A stretch of 64,000 bases of DNA from Rheinheimera sediminis. GTDB taxonomy: Bacteria > Pseudomonadota > Gammaproteobacteria > Enterobacterales > Alteromonadaceae. The position numbers and the translations under genes are program-made. The notes beneath the pieces are model-generated. The model had not been told where the DNA came from. It saw only the letters and a program-made list of their open reading frames with translations, and made no database searches. This document shows positions 49,406 to 57,017 of this stretch, piece by piece (the stretch's first letter is position 1; each line of letters starts with the position of its first letter). The DNA lies in assembly GCF_004005375.1 (NCBI RefSeq), contig NZ_RZUF01000021.1:1-64000 (forward strand). Reading direction: 5' to 3'.

Positions 49406-49957
49406 GTGAAATTTGTGATGATTTATGGTGCCTCAGGCGTTGGCAAAGAAAGCGTCGGACGTGAGCTGGCAAAACGAAATGGTTTGCATCTATTTCCTCA
49501 GCATCTGGCTTTTGATATTGCTTGTGCTGTTGTGGGCTTTGGTAATGCCGGGTTTGAAAAGTACCAACGCAAGATTTGCCTGGACGCATTCCAAACGCTG
49601 ATTGAAAAGAAAGTCACTGGAATCGTCTTTACCTTCTGTTATGTTTATCCAGCCAGCAATTACTTTATCGAAGGCCTTTTTGAGCTGCTCAATGAGCATC
49701 AGATCAAGGCCGACTTTGTCAGATTATCTTGTGATCTGGAAGAGCACATCATTAGGGTGACGTCTGAACAACGGAAAAACACCAATAAAATTCAGTCGAA
49801 ACTTTATCTTGAAGATTATCTGAACAGATTCGATTTTTCTGTGGATATAGCTGAAGTTGAAACTTTCCATCTCAACAGCAGCGGATTAACTATTCAGCAG
49901 TCGGCACTCGAAATTGAACATTATCTGGCTAAGCAGCAGAAAAAAACGCTCACCTGA
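49406..49957 (+). CDS. P-loop kinase-like protein of unknown substrate
   Basis: About 183 residues. The Walker A loop is IYGASGVGKESVGREL, followed by a helical domain; LYLEDYLNRFDFS and VETFHLNSSGLT form the later beta strands. The size and layout resemble shikimate/adenylylsulfate/nucleotide kinases, with Glu-Ser after the Walker Lys instead of Ser/Thr-Thr. The GTG at 49406 (AAGGA upstream) is chosen; an ATG at 49397 and TTG at 49382 are in frame. Substrate cannot be assigned. Confidence 0.65.
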   Translation: MKFVMIYGASGVGKESVGRELAKRNGLHLFPQHLAFDIACAVVGFGNAGFEKYQRKICLDAFQTLIEKKVTGIVFTFCYVYPASNYFIEGLFELLNEHQIKADFVRLSCDLEEHIIRVTSEQRKNTNKIQSKLYLEDYLNRFDFSVDIAEVETFHLNSSGLTIQQSALEIEHYLAKQQKKTLT

Positions 49958-50014
49958 ACGCTTTTCAACTATAGAATCTTGCTGTCCGTCAAAGTGGTTT
50001 AAACAAGGAGGAGT

Positions 50015-50383
50015 ATGTTTTACAACGCATTTATATCACTGAGTTTGATTATTACTTTTGTGTCATTTCCTGTATTTAGTCAGTCCTGTGATATTGCCGG
50101 CATTTGGAAACACGCGGAAAAGGATGTTTCTCTGCTGCTTGATACCAGCCTGCAAACAATTAAAGTGAAACAGCATTCGTTGAACGCCGGGGCACAAGGC
50201 TTAACTGTGGTGAAAAATCTGCTTCCTGACGTTGCGCAGCCTAATCTCTGGTCTGGCGATATCTATTCAGCAGATATCAATGCTTTTGTGCCAGTTCAGC
50301 TTAAAAGCCCAGACTGTACTACTTTACTGATCACTGATAACGCTGAAAGTAAAAAAGAAATTCTGCGTTTGATTCGTTATTAG
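50015..50383 (+). CDS. Secreted small protein of unknown function
   Basis: 122 residues with a signal peptide (residues 1-22, cleaved near VFSQ). Mature part starts with a Cys (SCDIAGIWKHAEKDVSLLLD), a pattern seen in small lipocalin-like or DUF-type periplasmic proteins (GxWxH/Y near the start), and has a second Cys at SPDCTTLLIT. Mostly beta. AAGGAGGAGT before the ATG is strong. Followed by the TTGAGT repeat tract. Confidence 0.68.
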   Translation: MFYNAFISLSLIITFVSFPVFSQSCDIAGIWKHAEKDVSLLLDTSLQTIKVKQHSLNAGAQGLTVVKNLLPDVAQPNLWSGDIYSADINAFVPVQLKSPDCTTLLITDNAESKKEILRLIRY

Positions 50384-50416
50384 TGAGTGCGCCTTGTTCT
50401 GGTCGGTGCTTTATCA

Positions 50417-50476
50417 TTGAGTTTGAGTTTGAGTTTGAGTTTGAGTTTGAGTTTGAGTTTGAGTTTGAGTTTGAGT
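50417..50476 (+). repeat. Ten perfect copies of TTGAGT
   Basis: An uninterrupted hexanucleotide tract of 60 bp that ends exactly at the AAGGAG ribosome site (50477-50482) of the alpha/beta hydrolase gene. Tracts like this change length by slipped pairing. Here a change would alter the leader spacing, not a reading frame. Confidence 0.93.
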
Positions 50477-50487
50477 AAGGAGTTAGT

Positions 50488-51291
50488 TTGAAGTTTATTC
50501 TGGTGATGTGTGCACTGGTGTCTTTTTCCCTTTCTGCTGTAGGCAGCACATTAGTACAGGTGAAAGATGCTGAACTTGAATATGAAATGGCGGGAAGCGG
50601 TAAAACCGTTATTTTGCTGGAAGCCGGTGGTGGTGCTGCACTATCAGACTGGGAACCGGTATTTCAGCAGATGGCAAAGCAGGCCACTGTGATCCGTTAC
50701 TCCAGAGCTGGCAACGGTAACTCCACTGCTATAAAGCGCCATTTTACCTCAGGTGACTACGCCTGGTATGCCAGCGAGCTGCTGATCAAACTGAATATCA
50801 CAGCGCCTGTCATACTGGTGGCGCATTCCTATGGTGGCAGTATAGCCCGGGATTTTGCCGCCACTTACCCTACGCAGGTGAAAGCACTCTTGCTGCTAGA
50901 CCCTTCCTCTGAACATGATGTGGATATTATGCGCGCCATCGATTTGCAGCGAGCGAATCGTGAAATAGCGCAAATTAAGCTGGATGATATGGCCAATGGT
51001 ATGTCGAATCAGTATCTGGATTTCTGGAGCAAAAGGCCACTGCCGGATTACCCGCAAATCAAAGATATGCCAGTCACAGTTATTGCTTCGGTCAAAACTC
51101 ATGATAAGCCAAGCAACTTGTTTTTCACCGATCAGGCCCGCCAGATGTGGGGCGAGATGTGGCAGCAATGGGCATCAGCCTTTCCGCAAGGCCGGGCTGT
51201 ATTAACAAAAAAAAGCGGACACTATGTGCAGTTTGATGAGCCACAATTGGTGCTGAGTGAACTGCAGTTACTGATAGATAAGTCAGAGTAA
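50488..51291 (+). CDS. Secreted alpha/beta hydrolase
   Basis: 267 residues from a TTG with AAGGAG five bases upstream. Signal peptide (KFILVMCALVSFSLSAVG), then an alpha/beta fold: oxyanion region LLEAGGGAAL, nucleophile elbow VAHSYGGSIARDF, catalytic Asp near KALLLLDPSS or later, and His in KKSGHYVQFDEP. A periplasmic esterase or lipase-like hydrolase; substrate unknown. Its leader holds the TTGAGT tract, so its expression could vary with tract length. Confidence 0.83.
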   Translation: MKFILVMCALVSFSLSAVGSTLVQVKDAELEYEMAGSGKTVILLEAGGGAALSDWEPVFQQMAKQATVIRYSRAGNGNSTAIKRHFTSGDYAWYASELLIKLNITAPVILVAHSYGGSIARDFAATYPTQVKALLLLDPSSEHDVDIMRAIDLQRANREIAQIKLDDMANGMSNQYLDFWSKRPLPDYPQIKDMPVTVIASVKTHDKPSNLFFTDQARQMWGEMWQQWASAFPQGRAVLTKKSGHYVQFDEPQLVLSELQLLIDKSE

Positions 51292-51329
51292 AGCAGGCAG
51301 TTAGCTATCTTGTTTTATATAAGGATGTT

Positions 51330-51797
51330 ATGGAATTTGTATTACTTGCAGAAGAGCCCTCTGCTGCAGAGCTAGTCGCGTCCTGGTATTTTGAGCAGTG
51401 GTGCCGGGATTCAGGTCGTTACACTAAAGAGCAAGTGCTGGCTAAAGTTTTGGCTGCAACCAACAGAAATCAGGCTCCGATGCTTATTTTAGCCAGACTT
51501 AACCAAGAGTGGGTTGGTGCCGCCGAGCTTAAAATTCGTGAAATGGAACTCTTTCCAGACTACGAATTTTGGCTTGGCGGGGTTTATGTCACGGCACAAG
51601 CCCGGGGTGCTGGTGTGGCTTCGGCGTTGGTGAAGGAAGCGCTGGTGCGAGCCCGACATTTGGGCATAAAACGGCTGTATTTACAAACCGAAGATTTGGC
51701 GGGAGGCCTGTATGCTCGTCATGGGTTTGTACCTGTAACCAAAGTTGAAGCCAAAGGCGTAAATGTGTTAGTTATGGTGACACATCTTGTGAGTTAA
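51330..51797 (+). CDS. GNAT-family acetyltransferase
   Basis: 155 residues. Motif A is GVYVTAQARGAGVASALVKE and the motif-B end YLQTEDLAGGLYARHGF, both well kept. Its opening SAAELVASWYFEQWCRDSG resembles GNATs of aminoglycoside-modifying or protein-acetylating type, but not closely enough to assign. Fourth GNAT in the window. AAGGATGTT before the ATG. Confidence 0.83.
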   Translation: MEFVLLAEEPSAAELVASWYFEQWCRDSGRYTKEQVLAKVLAATNRNQAPMLILARLNQEWVGAAELKIREMELFPDYEFWLGGVYVTAQARGAGVASALVKEALVRARHLGIKRLYLQTEDLAGGLYARHGFVPVTKVEAKGVNVLVMVTHLVS

Positions 51798-51835
51798 ACG
51801 CTGTTCGTCATTAATAGTCAATAAAGGGAGTTTAG

Positions 51836-52297
51836 ATGAAAAAGATAGTGGTAGCGCTGGTTGGCTTGGTTGCTTTTTATCATGCACATGTTGTTGCTGA
51901 TAATTTTGACTATGATGCCTTTGTAAAAGCTTATTATCAGGCTCAGGTGGCGACTCAGCAGCCAGACGCAACCAAAGAGGATTTAGAGTATTACCTGTCT
52001 TTTTTAACCGAAGACGTGGGCAATCAGCATTTTCCTAATGCGCCTGACGATTCTCGCGAGCCTGACGGCAAAGCGTTGATGCGTAAGGGAATGAGCCGTT
52101 ATTTAGGTGTGCATACTGAATACAAGGCTGAACTGATAAGTTATGAAGTTGGCTACAATGCTGTGGTTATTAAACACAAGTTTGCAGCCAGAGGAAAACG
52201 AGCCGACGGTTCAGAGTTTAGTTATGCTAAAACTGCGTTGGATGTGCTGGAACTTGAAGCTGGCAAAGTTGCCATAATGCGTCGCTATAGCAAGTGA
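51836..52297 (+). CDS. Secreted SnoaL/NTF2-like protein
   Basis: 153 residues with a signal peptide (KKIVVALVGLVAFYHAHVVA). The mature part matches the cone-shaped NTF2/SnoaL fold: helical YDAFVKAYYQAQVA, ...DLEYYLSFLTEDVGNQHFPN, then strands with EYKAELISYEVG, VVIKHKFAARGKRADGS and MRRYSK. Such domains bind or convert small molecules; no catalytic residue set is clear. AAGGGAGTTTAG upstream of the ATG. Confidence 0.75.
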   Translation: MKKIVVALVGLVAFYHAHVVADNFDYDAFVKAYYQAQVATQQPDATKEDLEYYLSFLTEDVGNQHFPNAPDDSREPDGKALMRKGMSRYLGVHTEYKAELISYEVGYNAVVIKHKFAARGKRADGSEFSYAKTALDVLELEAGKVAIMRRYSK

Positions 52298-52329
52298 AAG
52301 GAGCAGACGCTTTAGAGTATTGAATAGGC

Positions 52330-52471
52330 TGATGAATTTGGCGCAAGCAGCGTCACAGAATAAGCCTCTGGTTCTATTTTCTCGCCGCTGCGTTGCTCTG
52401 TATGGCGATAGCTTGCTATAGCCTGAGACATAGCGCCTTGGTCAGCGCAAAAATCTGCCCATTCAGTGAAG
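52330..52471 (+). repeat. Dispersed palindromic repeat, copy d (fold-back form)
   Basis: Begins with AATAAGCC, continues CTCGCCGCTGCGTTGCTCTG, a hairpin GGCGATAGCTTGCTATAGCC, then ACATAGCGCCTTGG as in copies a and b. It ends in CAAAAATCTGCCCATTCAGTG, which is the left block of copy a inverted, so this copy has blocks at both ends. The rest of the 52298-52650 gap holds the Fur site. Confidence 0.5.
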
Positions 52472-52571
52472 AAAGACTTGAGCTGCTCGATTAAGTTAGC
52501 TGCTCTGACTGATTTAGTGGGTTAAATCCAGAGTATTCGACACGCATTATCCCAATGCAGGATAATGCAAA

Positions 52572-52586
52572 TGATATTTGTTATTA
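52572..52586 (+). promoter_or_regulatory. Fur-box-like site before the siderophore receptor gene
   Basis: TGATATTTGTTATTA matches 11 of 14 defined positions of the 7-1-7 Fur consensus TGATAAT-N-ATTATCA, and an overlapping GATAATGCAAATGAT lies just upstream. It starts 79 bp before the receptor start, suggesting iron-dependent repression. Confidence 0.6.
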
Positions 52587-52650
52587 ATTGCTTTGCAATT
52601 GAGAGCTATTTTCATTTAGAATTTTGGCACTATATTTAGAGGAATGTGCC

Positions 52651-54816
52651 ATGTCGTTGTTTAAACTCCAAAAAGTGTCATTAGTTGCTCTGGCTGTCGC
52701 TGCAGGTTGTTATTCGACAGTCTTGATGGCGGAAACTAATAAAACCAATGATGAAAAAGAAATTGAAGTGATCACGGTAAAAAGCCAGCGTGGTTTGATT
52801 TCTTACATCAGTGCGTCAGGTGCGAAATCTGATACTCCTATTATTGAAACTCCGCTTTCTGTGTCAGTACTGACCGAAGAGCGCATTGCGGATTTGGGCG
52901 CTTTGACGGTTCAGGATGCTTTGGGTTATGTGTCGGGTTTATATAATGGGCCTTATGGTTTGGATACCCGAGGCGACTGGTCGGTGATCCGCGGTGTGTC
53001 GCCTGTGCAGTATCTGGACGGCCTGAAATCTTTGTTTGGTTATTACAATAATGTGCGTACCGAGCCTTTTGCCTTGTCGCAAATTGAAATTCTCAAAGGC
53101 CCAAGCTCAGTGTTGTATGGGCAGGGGTCTATCGGCGGTATCGTCAATTTAGTCAGCAAAAAACCTGAGGCTGCTACCAGTGGTCAGTTATGGGCACAGT
53201 TGGGTAACTATTCACGTAAACAATTGGCTGGCGATATCACTGGTTCACTGAATGACGATAAAACACTGCAAGGCCGTTTAGTTGGCGTATGGCGCGACAG
53301 TGATACTCAGACTGACTTTGTACCGGATAATAGCAAAGCTTTGGCCCCCTCTTTTAGCTGGCAAGCTAGCGACGATACGAAAGTCACAGTGCTGGGTAAT
53401 TGGCAGGAAAAAGAATCTGGCTCCAGTACGCAGTTTTTTCCTCATAAAGGTACTGTTTTGCCCAATGAATTTGGTCAGATCCCAAGCAACCGTTTTGTAT
53501 CCGAACCAGGTTTTGACCGTTATGACACAGAGCAACAAGCTGCTACCGTGATCGTGGAGCACAATCTGACTGATGACTGGGAGTTACGAGTCGCTAGCCG
53601 ATACAGCGACAGCCACGCCGATTACGACACTATGTATGGCTGGCCTCCGGTGTTGCAGGCAGATAACCGCACTATTTCTCGTGTGGCTTACGTCAGTAAT
53701 GCCGATGCCCGCGCTGTTACCAGTGATGTTCAGCTGCATGGCGAGGTACAAACAGGTACAGTGGAACATCAACTGGTGATGGGTTTTGATTACCAAAATG
53801 CCTACACAGACAATGATTCATTTTACTCACCCACAGGCGGCGGTTTGCTGGACCTGTACAAGCCTGTCTATGGTCAGGTAACAGATTTACCAACAGATGC
53901 TGATGTGACTGACTATGCGGCAAACAAGGTGTATCAGAGTGGCTTGTATCTGCAGGACACTATGAAAATTGCTGATAGCTGGATGGTCTCTGCAGCCCTA
54001 CGCCGTGATCGCACTGTCAGTCGCACAGAAAGAGCCGATGCTGAAACTCAATACGCCACTACGGGTCGTTTGGGCCTGATGTATCTGATGGAGGCTGGTG
54101 TGTCACCTTATATCAGCTACAGCGAGTCTTTTGAGCCGCTGCTTGGTGCAGATGCTTATGGCAAAGCCTTTAAACCGCAAACTGGTGAGCAGTGGGAAGC
54201 AGGGGTGAAGTATCAGCCTGATAACACAGAACATCTGTTAACAGCCGCTGTGTATCAGATTAAAGAGCAAAATCGCACTACCACTTTGGCTGCCGGCCAG
54301 TTGAATGACCCGGATCTGATTGATCCCAATGGTCAAATTCAGGGCGGTGAAGTCACAGCTAAAGGTGTGGAGTTGGAAGCTCAACTGGCATGGCAGCAAC
54401 TTGATGTTTACGCTAGCTATGCCTATACAGACGCTTATGTCAGCCAAAGTAATACCATGGGTGAAGAAGGCGCTACTTTGTCAGCCGTGCCAGAGCAGCA
54501 GGCTTCTGTATGGGCCACCTGGCGTCTGGCTATGGTTGATGGCTTGAAAGTAGGTGGTGGTGTACGCCATGTCGGAAAAACCTCAGATGGCAGCGCTTTT
54601 GTCGCCATGAATGGTGTGGTGCTGAACGACCCGCTGACCACTCCTTCTTATACCTTGTTGGATGCAATGCTTGGTTATGAAATGGGGCGCTATGATATCA
54701 GTCTGCAGGTACAAAACCTGACGGATAAAACAGTGATCACCTCCTGTCTGGTGCGTGGTGATTGTTTCTATGGTCAGCGCCGCGCTATCAGCGCTAACCT
54801 GCGGTATAAGTTCTGA
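52651..54816 (+). CDS. TonB-dependent siderophore receptor
   Basis: 721 residues from the ATG at 52651 (AGAGGAATGTGCC upstream), with a signal peptide ending near VLMA. Plug domain: IETPLSVSVLTEERIADLGA, VIRGVSPVQYLDGL, IEILKGPSSVLYGQGSIGG, VNLVSKKPEA. The 22-strand barrel follows and ends with a C-terminal Phe (SANLRYKF). The sequence type is that of FhuE/FpvA-like siderophore receptors. A Fur-like site lies upstream and a terminator downstream. The ligand siderophore is unknown; no siderophore synthesis gene is in the window. Confidence 0.92.
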   Translation: MSLFKLQKVSLVALAVAAGCYSTVLMAETNKTNDEKEIEVITVKSQRGLISYISASGAKSDTPIIETPLSVSVLTEERIADLGALTVQDALGYVSGLYNGPYGLDTRGDWSVIRGVSPVQYLDGLKSLFGYYNNVRTEPFALSQIEILKGPSSVLYGQGSIGGIVNLVSKKPEAATSGQLWAQLGNYSRKQLAGDITGSLNDDKTLQGRLVGVWRDSDTQTDFVPDNSKALAPSFSWQASDDTKVTVLGNWQEKESGSSTQFFPHKGTVLPNEFGQIPSNRFVSEPGFDRYDTEQQAATVIVEHNLTDDWELRVASRYSDSHADYDTMYGWPPVLQADNRTISRVAYVSNADARAVTSDVQLHGEVQTGTVEHQLVMGFDYQNAYTDNDSFYSPTGGGLLDLYKPVYGQVTDLPTDADVTDYAANKVYQSGLYLQDTMKIADSWMVSAALRRDRTVSRTERADAETQYATTGRLGLMYLMEAGVSPYISYSESFEPLLGADAYGKAFKPQTGEQWEAGVKYQPDNTEHLLTAAVYQIKEQNRTTTLAAGQLNDPDLIDPNGQIQGGEVTAKGVELEAQLAWQQLDVYASYAYTDAYVSQSNTMGEEGATLSAVPEQQASVWATWRLAMVDGLKVGGGVRHVGKTSDGSAFVAMNGVVLNDPLTTPSYTLLDAMLGYEMGRYDISLQVQNLTDKTVITSCLVRGDCFYGQRRAISANLRYKF

Positions 54817-54822
54817 TAAAAG

Positions 54823-54851
54823 TCCCGGAGTGTCAGACTCCGGGATTTTTT
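54823..54851 (+). terminator. Terminator of the siderophore receptor gene
   Basis: TCCCGGAGT-GTCAG-ACTCCGGGA forms a 9-bp perfect stem, followed by TTTTTTG. The response regulator ATG lies only 11 bp beyond, so that gene needs its own promoter or readthrough. Confidence 0.88.
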
Positions 54852-54861
54852 GATCTCATCC

Positions 54862-55605
54862 ATGAACATAGCCAGAGTCGAAGCGTCAGCGTTTAATGAA
54901 CAATCCCAGAGTGGTTTACGCCGCTTTGTTTCTGTCCCATTGTTGTTAATTGAAGATGATACTGAATTGGCGCAGCAGCTTTGTGCTTTGTTAACGCATC
55001 ACGGCTTTGAGGTGACTCAGGCATCGGATGGCGAACAAGGTGCTGAATTGGCGCTGGAAAAACATTTCGGACTGATTTTGCTGGACGTCCGCTTACCCTC
55101 GTTGGACGGTCTGAGTGTTTTGCAGCTACTCAGGCAACGCCGTAGTACTCCTGTGATTATTTTGTCCGCCTGGGGTGCTGAGCAGGACAGGATCACCGGA
55201 TTGCGGCATGGTGCTGATGACTATCTGGCTAAACCTTTTAACTGGACTGAACTGATGTTACGGATTGAAGCCGTGCTCAGACGCAGCCAGCCAGAAGCTC
55301 CAGGTGAGCAACAACTGAATTACCAACAGCTGCAGTTAAATATCAGCAGTCAACAACTCTGGGTAGGGGAGCAGCAAGTTGAGCTGACACCTGTTGAAGC
55401 CCGATTATTGTGGCAATTGATGGCTCAGCCTCAGCAATTATTATCCAAACGTCTGCTATATCCGCTGGTGCTGGAGCGCAGCCTGACCGACTATGATCGC
55501 AGTCTGGATATGCACTGGAGCCGGCTGAAACGTAAGCTGGTGCAGGCCGGTTTTCCGTCTGAGCGCTTGATTACAGTGCATGGCAAAGGCTATCGGCTGA
55601 TATGA
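54862..55605 (+). CDS. OmpR-family response regulator
   Basis: 247 residues. Receiver domain from about residue 30 (VPLLLIEDDTELAQQ, phosphoacceptor Asp in GLILLDVRLPSLDG, conserved Lys in DDYLAKPFNW), then a winged-helix output domain from about 150 to the end (ELTPVEARLLWQLM, HGKGYRLI). About 28 extra residues precede the receiver, and the ATG has no Shine-Dalgarno, so the start is uncertain. It overlaps the sensor kinase gene by 4 bp. Position between two TonB receptor genes suggests that it controls iron or other metal uptake. Confidence 0.9.
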   Translation: MNIARVEASAFNEQSQSGLRRFVSVPLLLIEDDTELAQQLCALLTHHGFEVTQASDGEQGAELALEKHFGLILLDVRLPSLDGLSVLQLLRQRRSTPVIILSAWGAEQDRITGLRHGADDYLAKPFNWTELMLRIEAVLRRSQPEAPGEQQLNYQQLQLNISSQQLWVGEQQVELTPVEARLLWQLMAQPQQLLSKRLLYPLVLERSLTDYDRSLDMHWSRLKRKLVQAGFPSERLITVHGKGYRLI

Positions 55606-56936
55606 ACAAACCGCTGTTACTCAAACTCTGGTTGTTGCTGGCGCTTGGCACAGTGGCTTTGTTCTGGGCCATAGCTTTGCTGCTGGACAACACAGAGCGC
55701 GAACTGAGTATGCTCAGTGAGGAGTCGCGTCAGCAATTGCTGGACTGGCGTGATCAGGCGGAACTTTTATCTCGGCGGGACCCATCGCAGCTAGCACTGT
55801 GGTTGCAGCAATTAAGGCAGCAGGAAAAGGTCTGGGTCACAGTGGCCAATGTCAGAGTGGATAGTGTGGACCAAACTGACCTGAAAGCGCGTTTTACCGA
55901 TGGTTTTATTTTGGGGCGCAGTATCGATTGGCCTATTCATTTGTATCTGGATTACAACCCTGTGATGGATTTACCTTTTGTCAGCAGTGATGGCCATTTA
56001 ATGATTGAGTTGCCGCATCGTTTGCGACCCGGTGATGCCTGGCGGCCATTAAAATGGTTGTTACAACTGTTGTTGCCTTTGTGCTTACTGCTTGCACTTT
56101 GTTATCTGATTTATCAGCATTTGATGCGGCCTATCCGGCAATTGCAGCAAGCCGCACTGACTATGGAGCAAGGCTTACCCCATCAACCATTGCGGCCAGC
56201 TATGGGGCAACGACAGGATGAATTAAGTCAGCTTGCGGATAGTTTTGATCAAATGGCGCAGCAAGTGCAGCAGCAACTGCAAAGGCAACGCCAGTTTGTG
56301 GCTGATTTGTCGCATGAATTACGCACTCCTTTAACCCGTTTTAGTCTGGCTCTGGATTGTCTGGAGCAGGGTATTCATACTCAAGCTATACCACAGCGGC
56401 TGCGCCAGGAAACAGAGGCTATGCAGCAACTGGTTGCTAATGCGCTGACGTTGGCCTGGCTGGATAGTGAAACTGAAAGTCAAATCGCGGAGCAGACTGA
56501 TTTACCAGCGCTACTAGACACCTTGTGTGACAACGCCCGTTTTGAATATCCGGATCGGGAGTTAGAGACTGATTATCCGGCAGAACTGCAACTCAACTGT
56601 GGCCGCACTTTATGGTTGAGTCAGGCTCTGGAGAATGTGCTGCGTAACGCCTTACGTTTTACTCCTGTAGGAGGCAGAGTACGGCTGCAGGTGCAGGCTA
56701 CGGAGTGTGGCTGGTTGATAAGGGTGTGCGATCAAGGTCCCGGAGTGCCAGAAGCTGAGCTGCAACGTTTATTCGACCCCTTTTTCCGATTACCCGGTGC
56801 TGAGCATTATGGCAAAGGTTATGGTTTAGGCCTGGCCTTAACCCAGCGATTAATCAATGCCTGCGGTGGTCGGATCCGGGCACTGAATCAACCAGGTTCC
56901 GGCTTGGTGATGGAAATTGAATTACCGCAAATGTAA
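55602..56936 (+). CDS. Sensor histidine kinase
   Basis: 444 residues, paired with the response regulator by an ATGA overlap. Helix at residues 4-26, an extracytoplasmic domain of about 120 residues, helix at about 152-171, HAMP (RPIRQLQQAALTMEQGLPHQ), H-box FVADLSHELRTPLTRF with the phospho-His, N-box ENVLRNALRFTP, G1 CDQGPGVPEAEL, and G2 GKGYGLGLALTQRL. A canonical HisKA kinase; the signal is unknown. Confidence 0.93.
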   Translation: MNKPLLLKLWLLLALGTVALFWAIALLLDNTERELSMLSEESRQQLLDWRDQAELLSRRDPSQLALWLQQLRQQEKVWVTVANVRVDSVDQTDLKARFTDGFILGRSIDWPIHLYLDYNPVMDLPFVSSDGHLMIELPHRLRPGDAWRPLKWLLQLLLPLCLLLALCYLIYQHLMRPIRQLQQAALTMEQGLPHQPLRPAMGQRQDELSQLADSFDQMAQQVQQQLQRQRQFVADLSHELRTPLTRFSLALDCLEQGIHTQAIPQRLRQETEAMQQLVANALTLAWLDSETESQIAEQTDLPALLDTLCDNARFEYPDRELETDYPAELQLNCGRTLWLSQALENVLRNALRFTPVGGRVRLQVQATECGWLIRVCDQGPGVPEAELQRLFDPFFRLPGAEHYGKGYGLGLALTQRLINACGGRIRALNQPGSGLVMEIELPQM

Positions 56937-56989
56937 CGATTGTAAAAGTTCTTTGTTCTGACCCGCTGTTTCGCCAGAATGCTCTCCAA

Positions 56990-57004
56990 TGATAATTATT
57001 CTCA
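56990..57004 (+). promoter_or_regulatory. Fur box before the second TonB receptor
   Basis: TGATAATTATTCTCA differs from the 7-1-7 Fur consensus TGATAAT-N-ATTATCA at one position. It ends 13 bp before the receptor ATG, so Fur would block translation-proximal transcription of this gene. Confidence 0.82.
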
Positions 57005-57017
57005 TCTTGGAGCTGTT

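Noticed and set aside
44018-52297. The run of small single genes as a mobile island
   Set aside because: No integrase, transposase, tRNA or flanking direct repeats were seen; apart from simple repeats it looks like ordinary chromosome.
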